Origin: Azospirillum baldaniorum
GTDB taxonomy: Bacteria; Pseudomonadota; Alphaproteobacteria; Azospirillales; Azospirillaceae
Direction: 5' to 3'
Assembly (NCBI RefSeq): GCF_003119195.2
Contig: NZ_CP022260.1
Span: 403,501 to 467,500, forward strand
Length of the DNA stretch: 64,000 nt
The position numbers were made by a program, and so were the translations under genes. The notes under the pieces are model-generated. The model was given only the letters and a program-made list of their open reading frames with translations, had not been told where the DNA came from and made no database searches. How positions within the stretch are numbered: the stretch's first letter is position 1; every line of letters starts with the position of its first letter. This document shows positions 14,476 through 23,276 of this stretch, piece by piece.

Positions 14476-14483
14476 GGGAACTC

Positions 14484-15791
14484 ATGAACTCCCCACTTGC
14501 CGACAAGAACTACCTCAACGTCCACGTGGTCGAATTCAAACGGCGGCGGTGGCAACGCGAGGCTTTGTCACAGTTCACCCGCTTCGTCTGCCTGAACGTC
14601 CACCGTGGTGCCGGCAAGACCATTCTGGTCACCAACTACTTGATGCGGCAGGCCATCGAAATCCACGGTTCCCAGTACGTCTACGTGGTCCCGACCTTCG
14701 CCATGGGCATGCGGTCGTTTTGGGAGAACATGGTGAAGTTCACCCACGGGATTCCGGGGTGGTCGTCGAACAAGCAGGACAAGTACTGGGCTTACGATCC
14801 CGGCAACGGAATCTCGTCGAAGATCTGGATGGTCAGTTGCGACGACGGCGGTGACAACATCCGCGGCGTGCACCCCCACGGGCTCGTGGTGGACGAGGCC
14901 CAGAAGCTGCCGGTCACTTTGTGGCAAGAAATTCTCCGGCCGACCCTGAACAACCAGAAAGGTTGGGCGATCATCCTCGGGACGCCGAACGGCAAGGATA
15001 ACCTCCTGTACTGGGCGTACGACAACGGCAACAACCCGGCCATGAAGGAGTGGTCTCAATTCACTTACGATGTCCACTCCACGAAGGTGTTCTCCGAGGA
15101 GGAGGTCGAGGCGATCCGCCTGGAGCAGGACGACGACACCTTCAAGCAGGAGTTCCTCTGCTCGTTCGTGAAGTCATCGAACGAGGTCGTGTTCAACCAG
15201 TTCGACCCGGCCGTTCACGTCCGGCCGCCGACCGACCTCCCCGATGACGACCGGCTACCCGTTTTGGTCGGCATGGACTTCAACATCAACCCGATGTCCG
15301 CCGTCGTCGCGATCCAACGGGGTGACCAACTCCACATTATCGACGAGATCGTCCTGCCGAACTCCCACACCGGAGATATGGCCGAAGAAATCGCCAATAA
15401 ATACCGAGGGCGTCGAATCCAGATCTACCCTGACCAGAGTGGTCGTTCCGGTAGGACTTCGGCGGTCGGTGAGACGGATTTCACGATCCTGCGTCGTACC
15501 GGGTTCTACGTGTACGAGAACCGGTCGGGAAACCCACCGGTTCTGGAGTCGATCAAGACCGTCAACATGATGCTGCGGCCGGTTCAAGGCGGCGAGCCGA
15601 AGATCCTGATCTCGGCGAAGTGCAAGAACTTGGTGCAGTGCATGGATCGACTGCGGTTCAAGCCGGGATCGTCCATCGTCGATAAGACGCAGGGGTACGA
15701 CCACATGACCGACGCCCTTCGGTACTTGATCACATTCATGTCCCCGTACGTGGCGAAGCGGCGGGCAACAGTCGAGGGGTTCAGGCTATGA
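14484..15791 (+). CDS. terL: Terminase large subunit
   Basis: A 435-residue DNA-packaging motor. The ATPase domain has Walker A HRGAGKT (~residue 45) and Walker B LVVDEAQ (~137), followed by the coupling motif ILGTPNGKD. The C-terminal RNase H-like nuclease starts at VGMDFNINPMSAVV (first catalytic Asp ~265), with later acidic residues in YPDQSG and the C-terminal YDHMTDALRYL. It cuts concatemers and pumps DNA into the procapsid through the portal encoded next, with which it overlaps by 4 bp. The length is normal. An internal TAAATAC at 15398 uses the in-frame codons AAT AAA TAC. Confidence 0.95.
   Translation: MNSPLADKNYLNVHVVEFKRRRWQREALSQFTRFVCLNVHRGAGKTILVTNYLMRQAIEIHGSQYVYVVPTFAMGMRSFWENMVKFTHGIPGWSSNKQDKYWAYDPGNGISSKIWMVSCDDGGDNIRGVHPHGLVVDEAQKLPVTLWQEILRPTLNNQKGWAIILGTPNGKDNLLYWAYDNGNNPAMKEWSQFTYDVHSTKVFSEEEVEAIRLEQDDDTFKQEFLCSFVKSSNEVVFNQFDPAVHVRPPTDLPDDDRLPVLVGMDFNINPMSAVVAIQRGDQLHIIDEIVLPNSHTGDMAEEIANKYRGRRIQIYPDQSGRSGRTSAVGETDFTILRRTGFYVYENRSGNPPVLESIKTVNMMLRPVQGGEPKILISAKCKNLVQCMDRLRFKPGSSIVDKTQGYDHMTDALRYLITFMSPYVAKRRATVEGFRL
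15398..15404 (+). promoter_or_regulatory. TAAATAC element, copy 8 (inside terL)
   Basis: Lies within the nuclease half of terL, about 385 bp before the portal start. The motif falls in in-frame codons. Confidence 0.35.
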
Positions 15792-17164
15792 GTTCACCCG
15801 CTACTCCGTCCACCGATTACACCGCGATGGCTCTCCGGTGGCAGCTTATTTCGGCCCTCCGGGCCGGTACGGCTGGGATGCGGGCCAAACGCGAGGTTTA
15901 CCTCCCGAAGCACCCCAAAGAGACCGAGGCCGACTACGAGATCCGGCTTCAGAACAGCTACCTCGTGCCGTACCTCGACGACACCATCAACACCCTGGTG
16001 GGCCGAGCCTTCAGTCAGCCCTGGACGGTGGACTCCCGGCTTCCCGACGCCTGGATCGAGGACATCGACCTCGCCGGCAACCACCTGGAGCAGTTCGCCC
16101 GCTCGGCTTTCGACGACAGTCTCGCCTACGGCTTGACCCACATCCTCGTGGACCTTCCGCCGCGGCGGGGTGACGTTCCGGTGACGCTGGCCGACGACCG
16201 CCAGCAGGGTCGCCGCCCGTACCTCACCCACATTCCGGCTCGGAATCTGATCGCCTGGAGATCCGAGGTGATCGGAGGGAAGGACACCCTGACCCACCTC
16301 CGATACAAGGAGGTCGTTGACGTACCCGACGGCCGCTGGGCAACCCGTAAGGTCGAGCGAATTCGTGTGCTGGAGCCTGGTACCTGGGAGGTCTGGGAGG
16401 GCGACACTCTGATCAACGCCGGTGAGACCGGACTGCCCTACATCCCCCTGGTGACCCACTACAGCCGCCGGGTGGGGTTCATGACCGCGGTGCCGCCGCT
16501 GGAGAACCTGGGCTACCTGAACCAACGCCACTGGGTCTCCGCCAGCGATCAGAACCATATCCTCCATATCTGCCGGGTGCCGATCATCCAAGGATCGGGC
16601 CTCACCGACACGGACGAGATCGTGATCTCGCCGAACTCGTTCGTCCGCCTGCCAGTCGGTGCCGAACTGAAATACGTCGTGATGGATTCGGGTGGAATCG
16701 AAGCAGGTTATCGTGACCTGGAACGGCTGGAGATGCAGTGCCGCATCCTTGGCATGCAGCCACTGGCCCTGTCGGCCGGCGACCGCACGGCGACGGAAGC
16801 CAGCATCAACAACGCCAATACCCACACCAGCCTGCGAGCGATGGTGATCGGGCTCAAGGATGCTCTGGAACTCGCCCTGGCTTACATGGCCGATCTGGCC
16901 GGCCAGCCGGTCGAGAACGGCGGCACCCTCCAAGTCAATCTGGATTTCGGCGTCAAGGGTGACCCGCTGGAGGTCCAGAACCTCATCCTCCTGTACGAGC
17001 GGGGCGTCATCACCGGTCCGACTCTGCTGGCCGAGGCCAAGCGTCGCGGGCTGCTGAACGACGACGTGGTGCCGTCCGACGAGTATGAGGCGGCCCGTCT
17101 GGGCGGAGGCGTCGGCCAACTTCTGGGCGAACCGCTGGACCTCGGTCAGGAGCGGGGCCAGTAA
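15788..17164 (+). CDS. Portal protein (DUF4055 type)
   Basis: A 458-residue protein forming the dodecameric ring through which DNA enters the head. The N-terminal part reads like DUF4055 portals (ALRAGTAGMRAKREVYLPKHP, YEIRLQNSYLVPYLDDTINTLVGRAF, AYGLTHILVDLPP). The core has GLPYIPLVTHYSRR and NYLNQRHWVSASDQ-like segments, and the C-terminal helical wing ends LLGEPLDLGQERGQ. Position between terL (4-bp overlap) and the Mu-F-like gene (4-bp gap) is canonical. No truncation. Confidence 0.9.
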   Translation: MSSPATPSTDYTAMALRWQLISALRAGTAGMRAKREVYLPKHPKETEADYEIRLQNSYLVPYLDDTINTLVGRAFSQPWTVDSRLPDAWIEDIDLAGNHLEQFARSAFDDSLAYGLTHILVDLPPRRGDVPVTLADDRQQGRRPYLTHIPARNLIAWRSEVIGGKDTLTHLRYKEVVDVPDGRWATRKVERIRVLEPGTWEVWEGDTLINAGETGLPYIPLVTHYSRRVGFMTAVPPLENLGYLNQRHWVSASDQNHILHICRVPIIQGSGLTDTDEIVISPNSFVRLPVGAELKYVVMDSGGIEAGYRDLERLEMQCRILGMQPLALSAGDRTATEASINNANTHTSLRAMVIGLKDALELALAYMADLAGQPVENGGTLQVNLDFGVKGDPLEVQNLILLYERGVITGPTLLAEAKRRGLLNDDVVPSDEYEAARLGGGVGQLLGEPLDLGQERGQ

Positions 17165-17167
17165 GCC

Positions 17168-18214
17168 ATGGCCACCTTCAACGAACTCCTGGCCGACACC
17201 CTGAGGGTCCGGACGCTCCGGCTCCTTCGGGTGGACGCCGGACAGCGGAAAGAGATCATCGGTCGGCTCCGCAGCCTTCAGCAGAACCTTCTGGGTGAAT
17301 TGGCCAAGGCCGACTTCGGCACCCGGCCGGACCTTCAGCAGGCCCGGATCGACGCCTTGTTGGTCAACGCCACGGAGTTGATCCGCGAGACCTATGCCGG
17401 CATCCGGACGTGGTCGAAGTCGCAGTTGCGGGAGTTGGCCGAGATCGAGGCAGCATTCGCAAAATCGACGCTGAATCGCACCGCCAGGACCGAGATTGCC
17501 AGCAGGGATGTGCCCGCGGCGACGCTCGACATCCTGGCGACCCAGGTGGCCATCGACGGGTCCCCCGCGGAGGCGTGGTGGGCCAAGCAGGCCGGCGATT
17601 TCCGAGCCCGGTTCGCTGACCTGATCGTGCAGGGCGTCCCCGCCGGCCGCAAGATCGACGACCTCGTCAAGGACACCCGTAAGCTCGGGGAGATGTCCAG
17701 GCGGAACGCCGAGGCCCTGGTCCGCACCGCGGTGCAGAAGGTCGCCAATGACGCCAGGATCGAGAGCTTCCGGGCCAACCGGGACATCATCAAGGGCATC
17801 ATGCAGCTTTCGACGCTGGACGGCCGCACCACAGTGACCTGTGCCGCCTACAGCAACGCCACGTGGGACCTCGACTTCAACCCGATCCCGCCAACCAAGC
17901 TGCCGTGGAACGGCGGCCCACCTCGGCACTTCAACTGCCGCAGCACCACCACCCCGATCACGAAGTCATTCCGCGAACTCGGAATCGACGCAGACGAACT
18001 GGAGCCGGGTGTCCGGGCATCCATGGACGGCGACGTGCCGGCCGACCTGTCATTCGACGACTGGCTGAAGTCGAAGGACAAGTCCTTCCAGGACGACCTC
18101 CTGGGCGTCGGCAAAGCTGACCTGTGGCGGCGAGGAAAACTCTCGATGGCCGACCTCCTGGACGAGCAGGGGCGGGAGCTTACTCTCGCCGAACTTAAAC
18201 AGCGGTACTCGTGA
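17168..18214 (+). CDS. Phage Mu F-like head morphogenesis protein
   Basis: A 348-residue minor head protein. A long helical N-terminus is followed by the Mu-F signature in the C-terminal third: ALVRTAVQKVANDARIESF, LDGRTTVTCAAYSNATWDL, and the GPPRHFNCRSTTTPI motif with its conserved His and Cys. Members assemble on the portal and may be ejected with DNA. The gene directly follows the portal, the usual place. Confidence 0.87.
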   Translation: MATFNELLADTLRVRTLRLLRVDAGQRKEIIGRLRSLQQNLLGELAKADFGTRPDLQQARIDALLVNATELIRETYAGIRTWSKSQLRELAEIEAAFAKSTLNRTARTEIASRDVPAATLDILATQVAIDGSPAEAWWAKQAGDFRARFADLIVQGVPAGRKIDDLVKDTRKLGEMSRRNAEALVRTAVQKVANDARIESFRANRDIIKGIMQLSTLDGRTTVTCAAYSNATWDLDFNPIPPTKLPWNGGPPRHFNCRSTTTPITKSFRELGIDADELEPGVRASMDGDVPADLSFDDWLKSKDKSFQDDLLGVGKADLWRRGKLSMADLLDEQGRELTLAELKQRYS

Positions 18215-18215
18215 A

Positions 18216-18222
18216 TAAATAA
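18216..18222 (+). promoter_or_regulatory. TAAATAA variant of the heptamer
   Basis: A one-base variant two bases after the Mu-F stop (TGA 18212-18214), followed at once by the hairpin at 18231. It may be a weaker member of the family. Confidence 0.3.
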
Positions 18223-18230
18223 ACCGCAGA

Positions 18231-18255
18231 GGGACCCCGCGGGTCCCCACTTTTG
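18231..18255 (+). terminator. Intergenic hairpin, weak terminator
   Basis: GGGACC (18231-18236) pairs with GGTCCC (18242-18247), followed by ACTTTT. It lies between the Mu-F gene and the scaffold gene. A partial terminator or mRNA-stabilising hairpin is likely, since transcription must continue to the capsid. Confidence 0.45.
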
Positions 18256-18276
18256 GGCCAGCGGACAAAAGGCAAC

Positions 18277-19005
18277 ATGACGATTGACTTCAACGATCCT
18301 GAGGTTAAAGCCCTCTTGGATCAGAAAATCCTCGAAGCCAACAAGGCCATCGAGGAGAAGCGGAACGAACTGCTCCACGAGAACAAGTCCCTCAAGGAGA
18401 AGTTCAAGGACATCGACCTGGATGAGTACGTACGCCTCCGTCAGGAAGCGGCGGAAGCCCAGGAACGGCTTCGGCAGGCTGAGGAAGAAAAGCTCAAGAA
18501 GTCCGGCGATTTCGAGGCCATCAAGAAGCGTCTTCAGGACGACTTCCAGGCCCAGGTGAAAGTCAAGGACGAGCGGATCGCCACCCTGTACCGGAACCTG
18601 GAACAGAAGCTGGTTGACGCGGAACTGACCGCGGCCATTTCGGCCGAGAAGGGCATCCCGCAGATCCTGCTCCCGCTTCTGAAAAACCGGGTGAAGGTCA
18701 CCGAGGTCGAGGGCCAGTTCATCACCGAGGTGATCGGCGAGGACGGCCAGCGGATGTACGGCCAGGACGGGAAGCCGGCAGGACTTGGGGACCTCGTGAA
18801 GTCCTTCAAGGCCAACGAGATTTACGGCCGCTGTTTCGAGAGCCCGATGGCGGGCGGCTCCGGCAGCCGAACGGTAAGCACCGGTGCCCTCGACGGGATC
18901 AAGAATCCCTGGTCGAAGGAAAACTGGAATGTCACGGAGCAGTTCAGGCTGATGAAGTCCAATCCGGAGCAAGCATCAGCCCTGAAGGCACAAGTGAACG
19001 CCTAG
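18277..19005 (+). CDS. Capsid scaffold protein
   Basis: A 242-residue, highly charged, largely coiled-coil protein (VKALLDQKILEANKAIEEKRNELLHE, LRQEAAEAQERLRQAEEEKLKK, FQAQVKVKDERIATLYRNLEQ) immediately before the major capsid gene. This is the typical form and place of a scaffold that templates procapsid assembly. No protease domain is seen, so the scaffold may exit intact or be cut by a host protease. ATG 18277 (MTIDFN) has AAAGG upstream, and the longer open frame from 18253 crosses leader sequence. Confidence 0.82.
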   Translation: MTIDFNDPEVKALLDQKILEANKAIEEKRNELLHENKSLKEKFKDIDLDEYVRLRQEAAEAQERLRQAEEEKLKKSGDFEAIKKRLQDDFQAQVKVKDERIATLYRNLEQKLVDAELTAAISAEKGIPQILLPLLKNRVKVTEVEGQFITEVIGEDGQRMYGQDGKPAGLGDLVKSFKANEIYGRCFESPMAGGSGSRTVSTGALDGIKNPWSKENWNVTEQFRLMKSNPEQASALKAQVNA

Positions 19006-19083
19006 TCGCCCAGCGGGCGACGACGTGGAGGGCCAGCGGACTCCGCGTGAATCCAAACCCCTGAATTCATGTGGAGAACCACC

Positions 19084-20082
19084 ATGAGTCTGACTCAGAT
19101 CGCGGACATCATCGTCCCCAGCGATTTCGCCCGGTACTCGATCCAGGCGACCACTGCTCTCAACCGTTTCGTCGCCAGCGGCATCATGGCCTCGGACCCC
19201 GCGTTCGACGCGATGGCGGCCTCGGCTGGCCTGACCCACAACCTGCCGTTCTGGAACGACATCGACGTTGACGCCGAGCCGACCAACGACGATCCGTCGG
19301 ACGTGCTGGTGCCGGCGAAGCTGTCCACCGGCCAGGACATCGCCGCCATCCAGATGCGTGCCCTGGCCCTGTCCGACGCCGACGTTGTAACCGACGTGGC
19401 CGGCTCGGACCCGATGCAGGTCGCGATCAGCGGCGACGCCAAGCGTTGGGCGACCAACTTCCAGCGGATCGCCCTGAAGACCCTGGACGGTGTGTTCGGC
19501 TCGGCCTTGGCCGGTACCCACGTCGCCAATCTGGCTGTCGAGGATGGCCTGGGCGGGTCCGCCGTCAAGATTTCCGCCAACGCGGTGCTCGACGCGGCCG
19601 GCCTCCTGGGCGACCGTGCCGACGGCCTGACCGCCATCAGCCTGCACTCGGACGTGTACCGGACGCTCCAGAAGCAGAACCTGATCGACTACATCCCGGA
19701 TGCTCGGGGTGAGGTCAACATCCCGACCTACCTCGGCATGCGGGTGGTCGTGGATGACGGTCTGCCGAAGGTCGCTGGCAGCACCAGCGGCTTCAAGTAC
19801 ACCAGCTACCTGTTCGGTGCGGGTGCACTGGCCCTGGGTCAGGCTGCTCCGGCCAAGAGCCCGGCGGTCGAGTTCGTCCGTGAAGCCCTTCAGGGCAACG
19901 GCGGCGGCGTCACCACGATGGTTTCCCGCCGGAAGTTCATCATCCACGTCCGCGGTGTGAAGTGGACCGGCTCGCCGGCCGGTCTGACCCCGACCTCGGC
20001 GGAACTGGCCACGGCCGGGAACTGGGCTCGCGTCTACGATCCCAAGTACATCCGCGTCGTGAAGCTGGTCACCAACGGCTAA
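19084..20082 (+). CDS. Major capsid protein
   Basis: A 332-residue HK97-fold-like coat protein of the non-cleaved type. Hallmarks are the N-terminal SLTQIADIIVPSDFARYSIQATTALNRFVASGIM, the P-domain-like LPFWNDIDVDAEP, and the C-terminal SLHSDVYRTLQKQNLIDY with MRVVVDDGLP, a pattern seen in coat proteins next to DUF4055 portals. ATG 19084 has GGAG upstream. It follows the scaffold by 78 bp and is followed by a strong hairpin. Likely the most abundant phage protein. Confidence 0.9.
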   Translation: MSLTQIADIIVPSDFARYSIQATTALNRFVASGIMASDPAFDAMAASAGLTHNLPFWNDIDVDAEPTNDDPSDVLVPAKLSTGQDIAAIQMRALALSDADVVTDVAGSDPMQVAISGDAKRWATNFQRIALKTLDGVFGSALAGTHVANLAVEDGLGGSAVKISANAVLDAAGLLGDRADGLTAISLHSDVYRTLQKQNLIDYIPDARGEVNIPTYLGMRVVVDDGLPKVAGSTSGFKYTSYLFGAGALALGQAAPAKSPAVEFVREALQGNGGGVTTMVSRRKFIIHVRGVKWTGSPAGLTPTSAELATAGNWARVYDPKYIRVVKLVTNG

Positions 20083-20090
20083 CCAGCCAA

Positions 20091-20118
20091 AGGGAGGCCC
20101 TCCGGGGCCTCCCTGTTT
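20091..20118 (+). terminator. Hairpin after the capsid gene
   Basis: AGGGAGGCCC (20091-20100) pairs with GGGCCTCCCT (20105-20114), followed by GTTTCT. It probably attenuates transcription so that capsid mRNA exceeds that of downstream genes. Confidence 0.7.
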
Positions 20119-20132
20119 CTCTGGGATACCCA

Positions 20133-20303
20133 ATGATCAACTACGAATCCTTCCAGAAATCCCTGAACGCCGAGCAGGCCGCACGAGCGAAGCAGGCGTA
20201 CCGGGCCATGGAAAACGAGATCGCGGACCTCCGGGCCGAGGTCGCCGACCTCCGCCGGATCGTCACCGCCCTGACCGAGACCTCCAGCCGCAAGGTGAAG
20301 TAA
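20133..20303 (+). CDS. Small coiled-coil protein
   Basis: A 56-residue protein that is almost entirely a heptad-repeat helix (MENEIADLRAEVADLRRIVTAL). The stop abuts the next start with no gap. It sits between the capsid and the connector gene, where phages often encode small decoration or assembly cofactors. No family assigned. Confidence 0.6.
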   Translation: MINYESFQKSLNAEQAARAKQAYRAMENEIADLRAEVADLRRIVTALTETSSRKVK

Positions 20304-20828
20304 ATGGCTCTGATCGTCGAGGACGGCACCGGCGTCGCGGCTGCCAACAGCTACATCTCGCAGGCCGACCTTGACGCGTTCTGGAGCCAGCGGGGCAATC
20401 CGTCGTTCGGCACCATGGCCGCCGATTCCGTCGAACTCCTGGTCATCCAGGCAATGGACCTCTTCCACGCCCTGTATGGGTCGTGGTTGCGTGGTCGCCG
20501 GGTGAAGGTTGATCAGGCCCTGGAGTTCCCGCGGGCCGACCTCTACGACAACGAGGGTCTGCTGCGGCCGAAGACCATGGTGCCGCCCGAGGTCAAGAAA
20601 GCCCTGTGCCTCCTGGTCCAGAAGGCCATCGACGGCGAGACCATCCCCGATTCCGACGCGTCCGCCACCGCCGTGAAGAAGCAGCGGCAGAAGGTCGGCG
20701 ACCTCGAAATCGAGACCGAATACACCGGCAGCGGGGTGAAGGCGGTCGGTAAGACCTTCAACGAAATCGAGATGATCCTCGCCCCGGTCCTGGGTTCCAA
20801 GGCCATGGGCCGTGTGGTTCGGGGGTAA
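20304..20828 (+). CDS. Head-tail adaptor, DnaT-like domain
   Basis: A 174-residue protein starting MALIVEDGTGVAAANSYISQADLDAFWSQRG, the opening of the DnaT-like head-connector family that follows capsid genes in many siphophages. It probably binds the portal underside as the first adaptor ring. ATG directly follows the previous stop. Confidence 0.75.
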   Translation: MALIVEDGTGVAAANSYISQADLDAFWSQRGNPSFGTMAADSVELLVIQAMDLFHALYGSWLRGRRVKVDQALEFPRADLYDNEGLLRPKTMVPPEVKKALCLLVQKAIDGETIPDSDASATAVKKQRQKVGDLEIETEYTGSGVKAVGKTFNEIEMILAPVLGSKAMGRVVRG

Positions 20829-20831
20829 CCG

Positions 20832-21191
20832 ATGGGCCTGAAGGAAGACCTCCGCAGCATCCCCGGCCGCATCTTCGACGCCCTCGGGAACGTCGCCGAG
20901 AAGGTGACCTACGAGCGGGAGACCAAGGGGCCGGTGGACCCGGTGACCGGGCAGACTGTCACGGTGACCTCGAAGCAGGTCCGGGCCGTGTTCCTGACCT
21001 TCTCCGAGCAGCGGGTCGCCGTCGGCGACATCAAGGCCGGCGACATCCGCATGGTCGTGCCGGCCGGTGAACTGGGGTTCCAACCGCAGGCCCAGGACAA
21101 CGTGGTCCGTGGCGGAGGCCGATACACGGTGATCGCCTACGAGACCGACCCGGTGCAGGCCCACTACAGCATCCAGGTGAGGAAGTCGTGA
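20832..21191 (+). CDS. Head closure (stopper) protein candidate
   Basis: A 119-residue beta-rich protein (VTYERETKGPVDPVTGQTVTVTSKQVR, YTVIAYETDPVQAHYSIQVR) in the position of the head-closure/stopper protein between the adaptor and the HK97 gp10-like gene. The central TGQ-V...VRAVF and the terminal GG-YTVIAYETDPVQ resemble stopper-type proteins. Four-base overlap with the next gene. Confidence 0.6.
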   Translation: MGLKEDLRSIPGRIFDALGNVAEKVTYERETKGPVDPVTGQTVTVTSKQVRAVFLTFSEQRVAVGDIKAGDIRMVVPAGELGFQPQAQDNVVRGGGRYTVIAYETDPVQAHYSIQVRKS

Positions 21192-21508
21192 CCGTCGAGT
21201 GGAAGGGCCTGGAGGATTTTGCCGCGAACATCGAGAAGGGCGGAATCGCGGTCAAGAAGAAGCTCGGCTTCGACATCCTGGCCGAGGCCACGAAGATGAC
21301 CCCGGTGGACACCGGCCGGCTGCGGGCCGGCTGGAAGTTCGACCACGACGACCGTCTGGACGGCCGCTGGGAGATCAGCAACCCGGTCGAATACGCGGTC
21401 CACGTCGAGTTTGGGACGCCCAAGATGGCCGCCCGCCTGATGCTGACGCGGGCCGTGCAGCGGGTGATGGCCCGCTTCGACCAGATCGTCCGTTCCGTCA
21501 TGAGGTGA
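21188..21508 (+). CDS. HK97 gp10-like neck protein
   Basis: A 106-residue protein with the HK97 gp10 pattern: a helical N-terminus, MTPVDTGRLRAGWKFDHDD, then a strand and the EYAVHVEFGTPKMAARLMLTRAV motif. It serves in head-tail joining or tail completion. GTG 21188 overlaps the preceding stop by 4 bp. Confidence 0.85.
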   Translation: MTVEWKGLEDFAANIEKGGIAVKKKLGFDILAEATKMTPVDTGRLRAGWKFDHDDRLDGRWEISNPVEYAVHVEFGTPKMAARLMLTRAVQRVMARFDQIVRSVMR

Positions 21509-21511
21509 GCC

Positions 21512-21937
21512 ATGGGTTTGAAGTCGCAAGTCACGTCAATCCTGAACCGGTTCACCGCGAATTTTTCCGGCGTTCCGGTCAAGTACTCGAATTTCGAGAC
21601 GGTCACCAACGGTGCCGCCACCCTTGCCGACCCCTCGTCTCTGCCGGAGTGGGTCGAGTTCCGCGTGGTCCCGAACATCACCCGGCAGATGGACCTCAAC
21701 GCGGTCTATTGGAAGAAAACCGACGGGATCATCTCGGCCAACGTCTGGGTCCGGGCCGACACGGGCGTGATGCGGGCCTGGGAGATTGCCGATCTCGTGA
21801 CCGCCATCTACGCCCGGAAGCGTTTCGACGGAATCCTGGTCAGTCACGAGGAGGTCAACGACCTCGGCGAAATCGACGGGTTCTACGGAATCGGTATTGT
21901 CTTTCCGTACTCGGCGTACGAGACAGCAACGGCATAG
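21512..21937 (+). CDS. Tail terminator/completion protein candidate
   Basis: A 141-residue alpha/beta protein in the slot of the tail terminator (lambda U-like) just before the tail tube. It opens with a helix (SQVTSILNRFTANF), then strands and a helix (MRAWEIADLVTAIYARKRFDG). The pattern fits DUF4128-like tail completion proteins. It forms the hexameric cap at the head-proximal end of the tail. Assignment is mostly from gene order. Confidence 0.62.
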   Translation: MGLKSQVTSILNRFTANFSGVPVKYSNFETVTNGAATLADPSSLPEWVEFRVVPNITRQMDLNAVYWKKTDGIISANVWVRADTGVMRAWEIADLVTAIYARKRFDGILVSHEEVNDLGEIDGFYGIGIVFPYSAYETATA

Positions 21938-21990
21938 TACACAGAAGGTGTGAGTTTTGTAGTCGGCGAATTGCTCCCAGAACAGCCGAA

Positions 21991-22024
21991 TAAATACGTG
22001 GCGTTCAATTAGGGAGCACGCCAC
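21991..22024 (+). promoter_or_regulatory. TAAATAC copy 9 with a hairpin over the tail-tube ribosome binding site
   Basis: TAAATAC at 21991-21997 is followed directly by GTGGCGT (21998-22004), which pairs with ACGCCAC (22018-22024). The AGGGAG ribosome binding site lies in the loop and ATG 22025 abuts the stem. RNA started a few bases after the heptamer would lose part of the 5' arm. Confidence 0.5.
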
Positions 22025-23218
22025 ATGGTTACTATCGCTGACGCCGCATCCGGCCAGCTTCGCTACGCCGAGGAAGTCACCCGCGGCGTCACGCCGGCAG
22101 TGGCCTTCAAGAATCTCCGCCTGACGCAGGAAAGCCTGGACGAGGGTTATGAAACCGTCGTCAGCCAGGAAATTTCCGCCGACGGCAACATCATCGACAC
22201 CATCCCGGTCCGGGCGGGGTCGCAGGGTTCCGTCGAGGGTGAACTCTCGATTGGCACCTACGACGACTTCATGGAATCGGCCCTCCAGGGTGACTGGTCC
22301 GCGGCGATCAACCGCACGGGCACCGACCTGTCGATCACCGCGTCGTCCAAGACCCTGACCGCCGGTTCGACCAGCTTCTCGGGCATCGCCGCGGGCGATT
22401 GGGTGAAGCTCTCCGGGTTCGCCACCGCCGCCAACAACGGCATCTTCCACGTCGCCTCGGCCACCGCCAACACCCTGGGGTTCGACCGGGCTCTGGAAGG
22501 CACTCTGGCCCTGGTGGACGAGGCCGCCGGTGCGTCCGTGAGCATCCGGATGCAGAAGCTGACCAACGCCCGCACCCGCCACTTCTACTCCATCGAAAAA
22601 GAATTCAGCGACATCGGCCAGTTCCGCGTCTTTCGCGGGATGGAGGTCGATACGATGGCCCTGACCTTCAACGTCGGTGAGGTCCTGACCACGCAGTTCG
22701 GCTTCATCGGTATGTCGTCCGACGCTGGGACGACGACTTTCGGCACGGGTGCCCACATCGGGTCCTCGACCGCCCCGGTCCTGTCGCCGGTGGCCAACAC
22801 CGGTCCGTTCGCCATCGACGGTGCTCCGTACCAGAACGGCATCCTGTCGATGACCCTGAACGTTTCCAACGGCTTGCGTGCCCAGGAGTCCATCGGCAGC
22901 TTGTACCCGGTCGGCGTCGGCCGCGACCGCGTCAACGTCAGCGGCCAGATGGAGTTCTACTTCGCCGACAACACCATCTACTCGAAGTTCAAGACCCGCA
23001 CCCCGATGTCCGTGACTTTCTACGTCACCGAGGGCGTCGCCGCCGACGGCACCGCCGATCCGTCGCTGGGCAGCACCTACGTTTTCGAGTTGCCCAAGGT
23101 CAAGGTCACCTCGAACCCGACCAACCTGGAAGGGCTCGGCAACGACGTGATCAGCCAGTGCGATGTCCAGGCTCTGAAGTCGGACTTCGGGTACACGATG
23201 GCTGTGTTCAAGTTCTGA
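22025..23218 (+). CDS. Major tail tube protein
   Basis: A 397-residue tube subunit (phage tail tube type 2). It contains FKNLRLTQESLDEGYETVVSQEISADGNI near the N-terminus, the GSVEGELSIGTYDDFMESALQGDW motif, a central inserted domain (~100-190, with SGIAAGDWVKLSGF), and a C-terminal region ending VISQCDVQALKSDFGYTMAVFKF. Its length suggests an extra surface domain compared with minimal tube proteins. Stacked hexamers form the tail shaft around the tape measure. Confidence 0.85.
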   Translation: MVTIADAASGQLRYAEEVTRGVTPAVAFKNLRLTQESLDEGYETVVSQEISADGNIIDTIPVRAGSQGSVEGELSIGTYDDFMESALQGDWSAAINRTGTDLSITASSKTLTAGSTSFSGIAAGDWVKLSGFATAANNGIFHVASATANTLGFDRALEGTLALVDEAAGASVSIRMQKLTNARTRHFYSIEKEFSDIGQFRVFRGMEVDTMALTFNVGEVLTTQFGFIGMSSDAGTTTFGTGAHIGSSTAPVLSPVANTGPFAIDGAPYQNGILSMTLNVSNGLRAQESIGSLYPVGVGRDRVNVSGQMEFYFADNTIYSKFKTRTPMSVTFYVTEGVAADGTADPSLGSTYVFELPKVKVTSNPTNLEGLGNDVISQCDVQALKSDFGYTMAVFKF

Positions 23219-23230
23219 TCGGTCGCCGAC

Positions 23231-23237
23231 TAAATAG
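23231..23237 (+). promoter_or_regulatory. TAAATAG variant of the heptamer
   Basis: A one-base variant 46 bp before ATG 23277, in the loop of a small CGGTC/GACCG inverted repeat. Confidence 0.35.
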
Positions 23238-23276
23238 ACCGACAGAATTTCTTCCACAGTCACCGTAGAGTATGCA

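Larger units (their letters stand above)
14073..14483. other. 411-bp non-coding region before the large terminase
   Basis: No credible gene is present. It holds a terminator (14143-14175), TAAATAC copies at 14180 and 14453, a small hairpin (GAGCGAAAGCTC near 14268-14279), a twice-repeated GGCGGGCTGCT near 14338 and 14362, and the hairpin at 14448-14475. Candidate roles are a structured late leader RNA or the packaging site (cos or pac), which commonly lies beside terminase genes. Confidence 0.45.

Noticed and set aside
15794..17929. 711-codon open frame on the minus strand through the portal and Mu-F genes
   Set aside because: It is antisense to two well-supported genes, has a low-complexity composition driven by GC-rich codon positions, and shows no domain.
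18216..18255. Reading TAAATAA plus hairpin as a full terminator of the head operon
   Set aside because: Short 6-bp stem and weak T-tract; the scaffold and capsid genes downstream need read-through.
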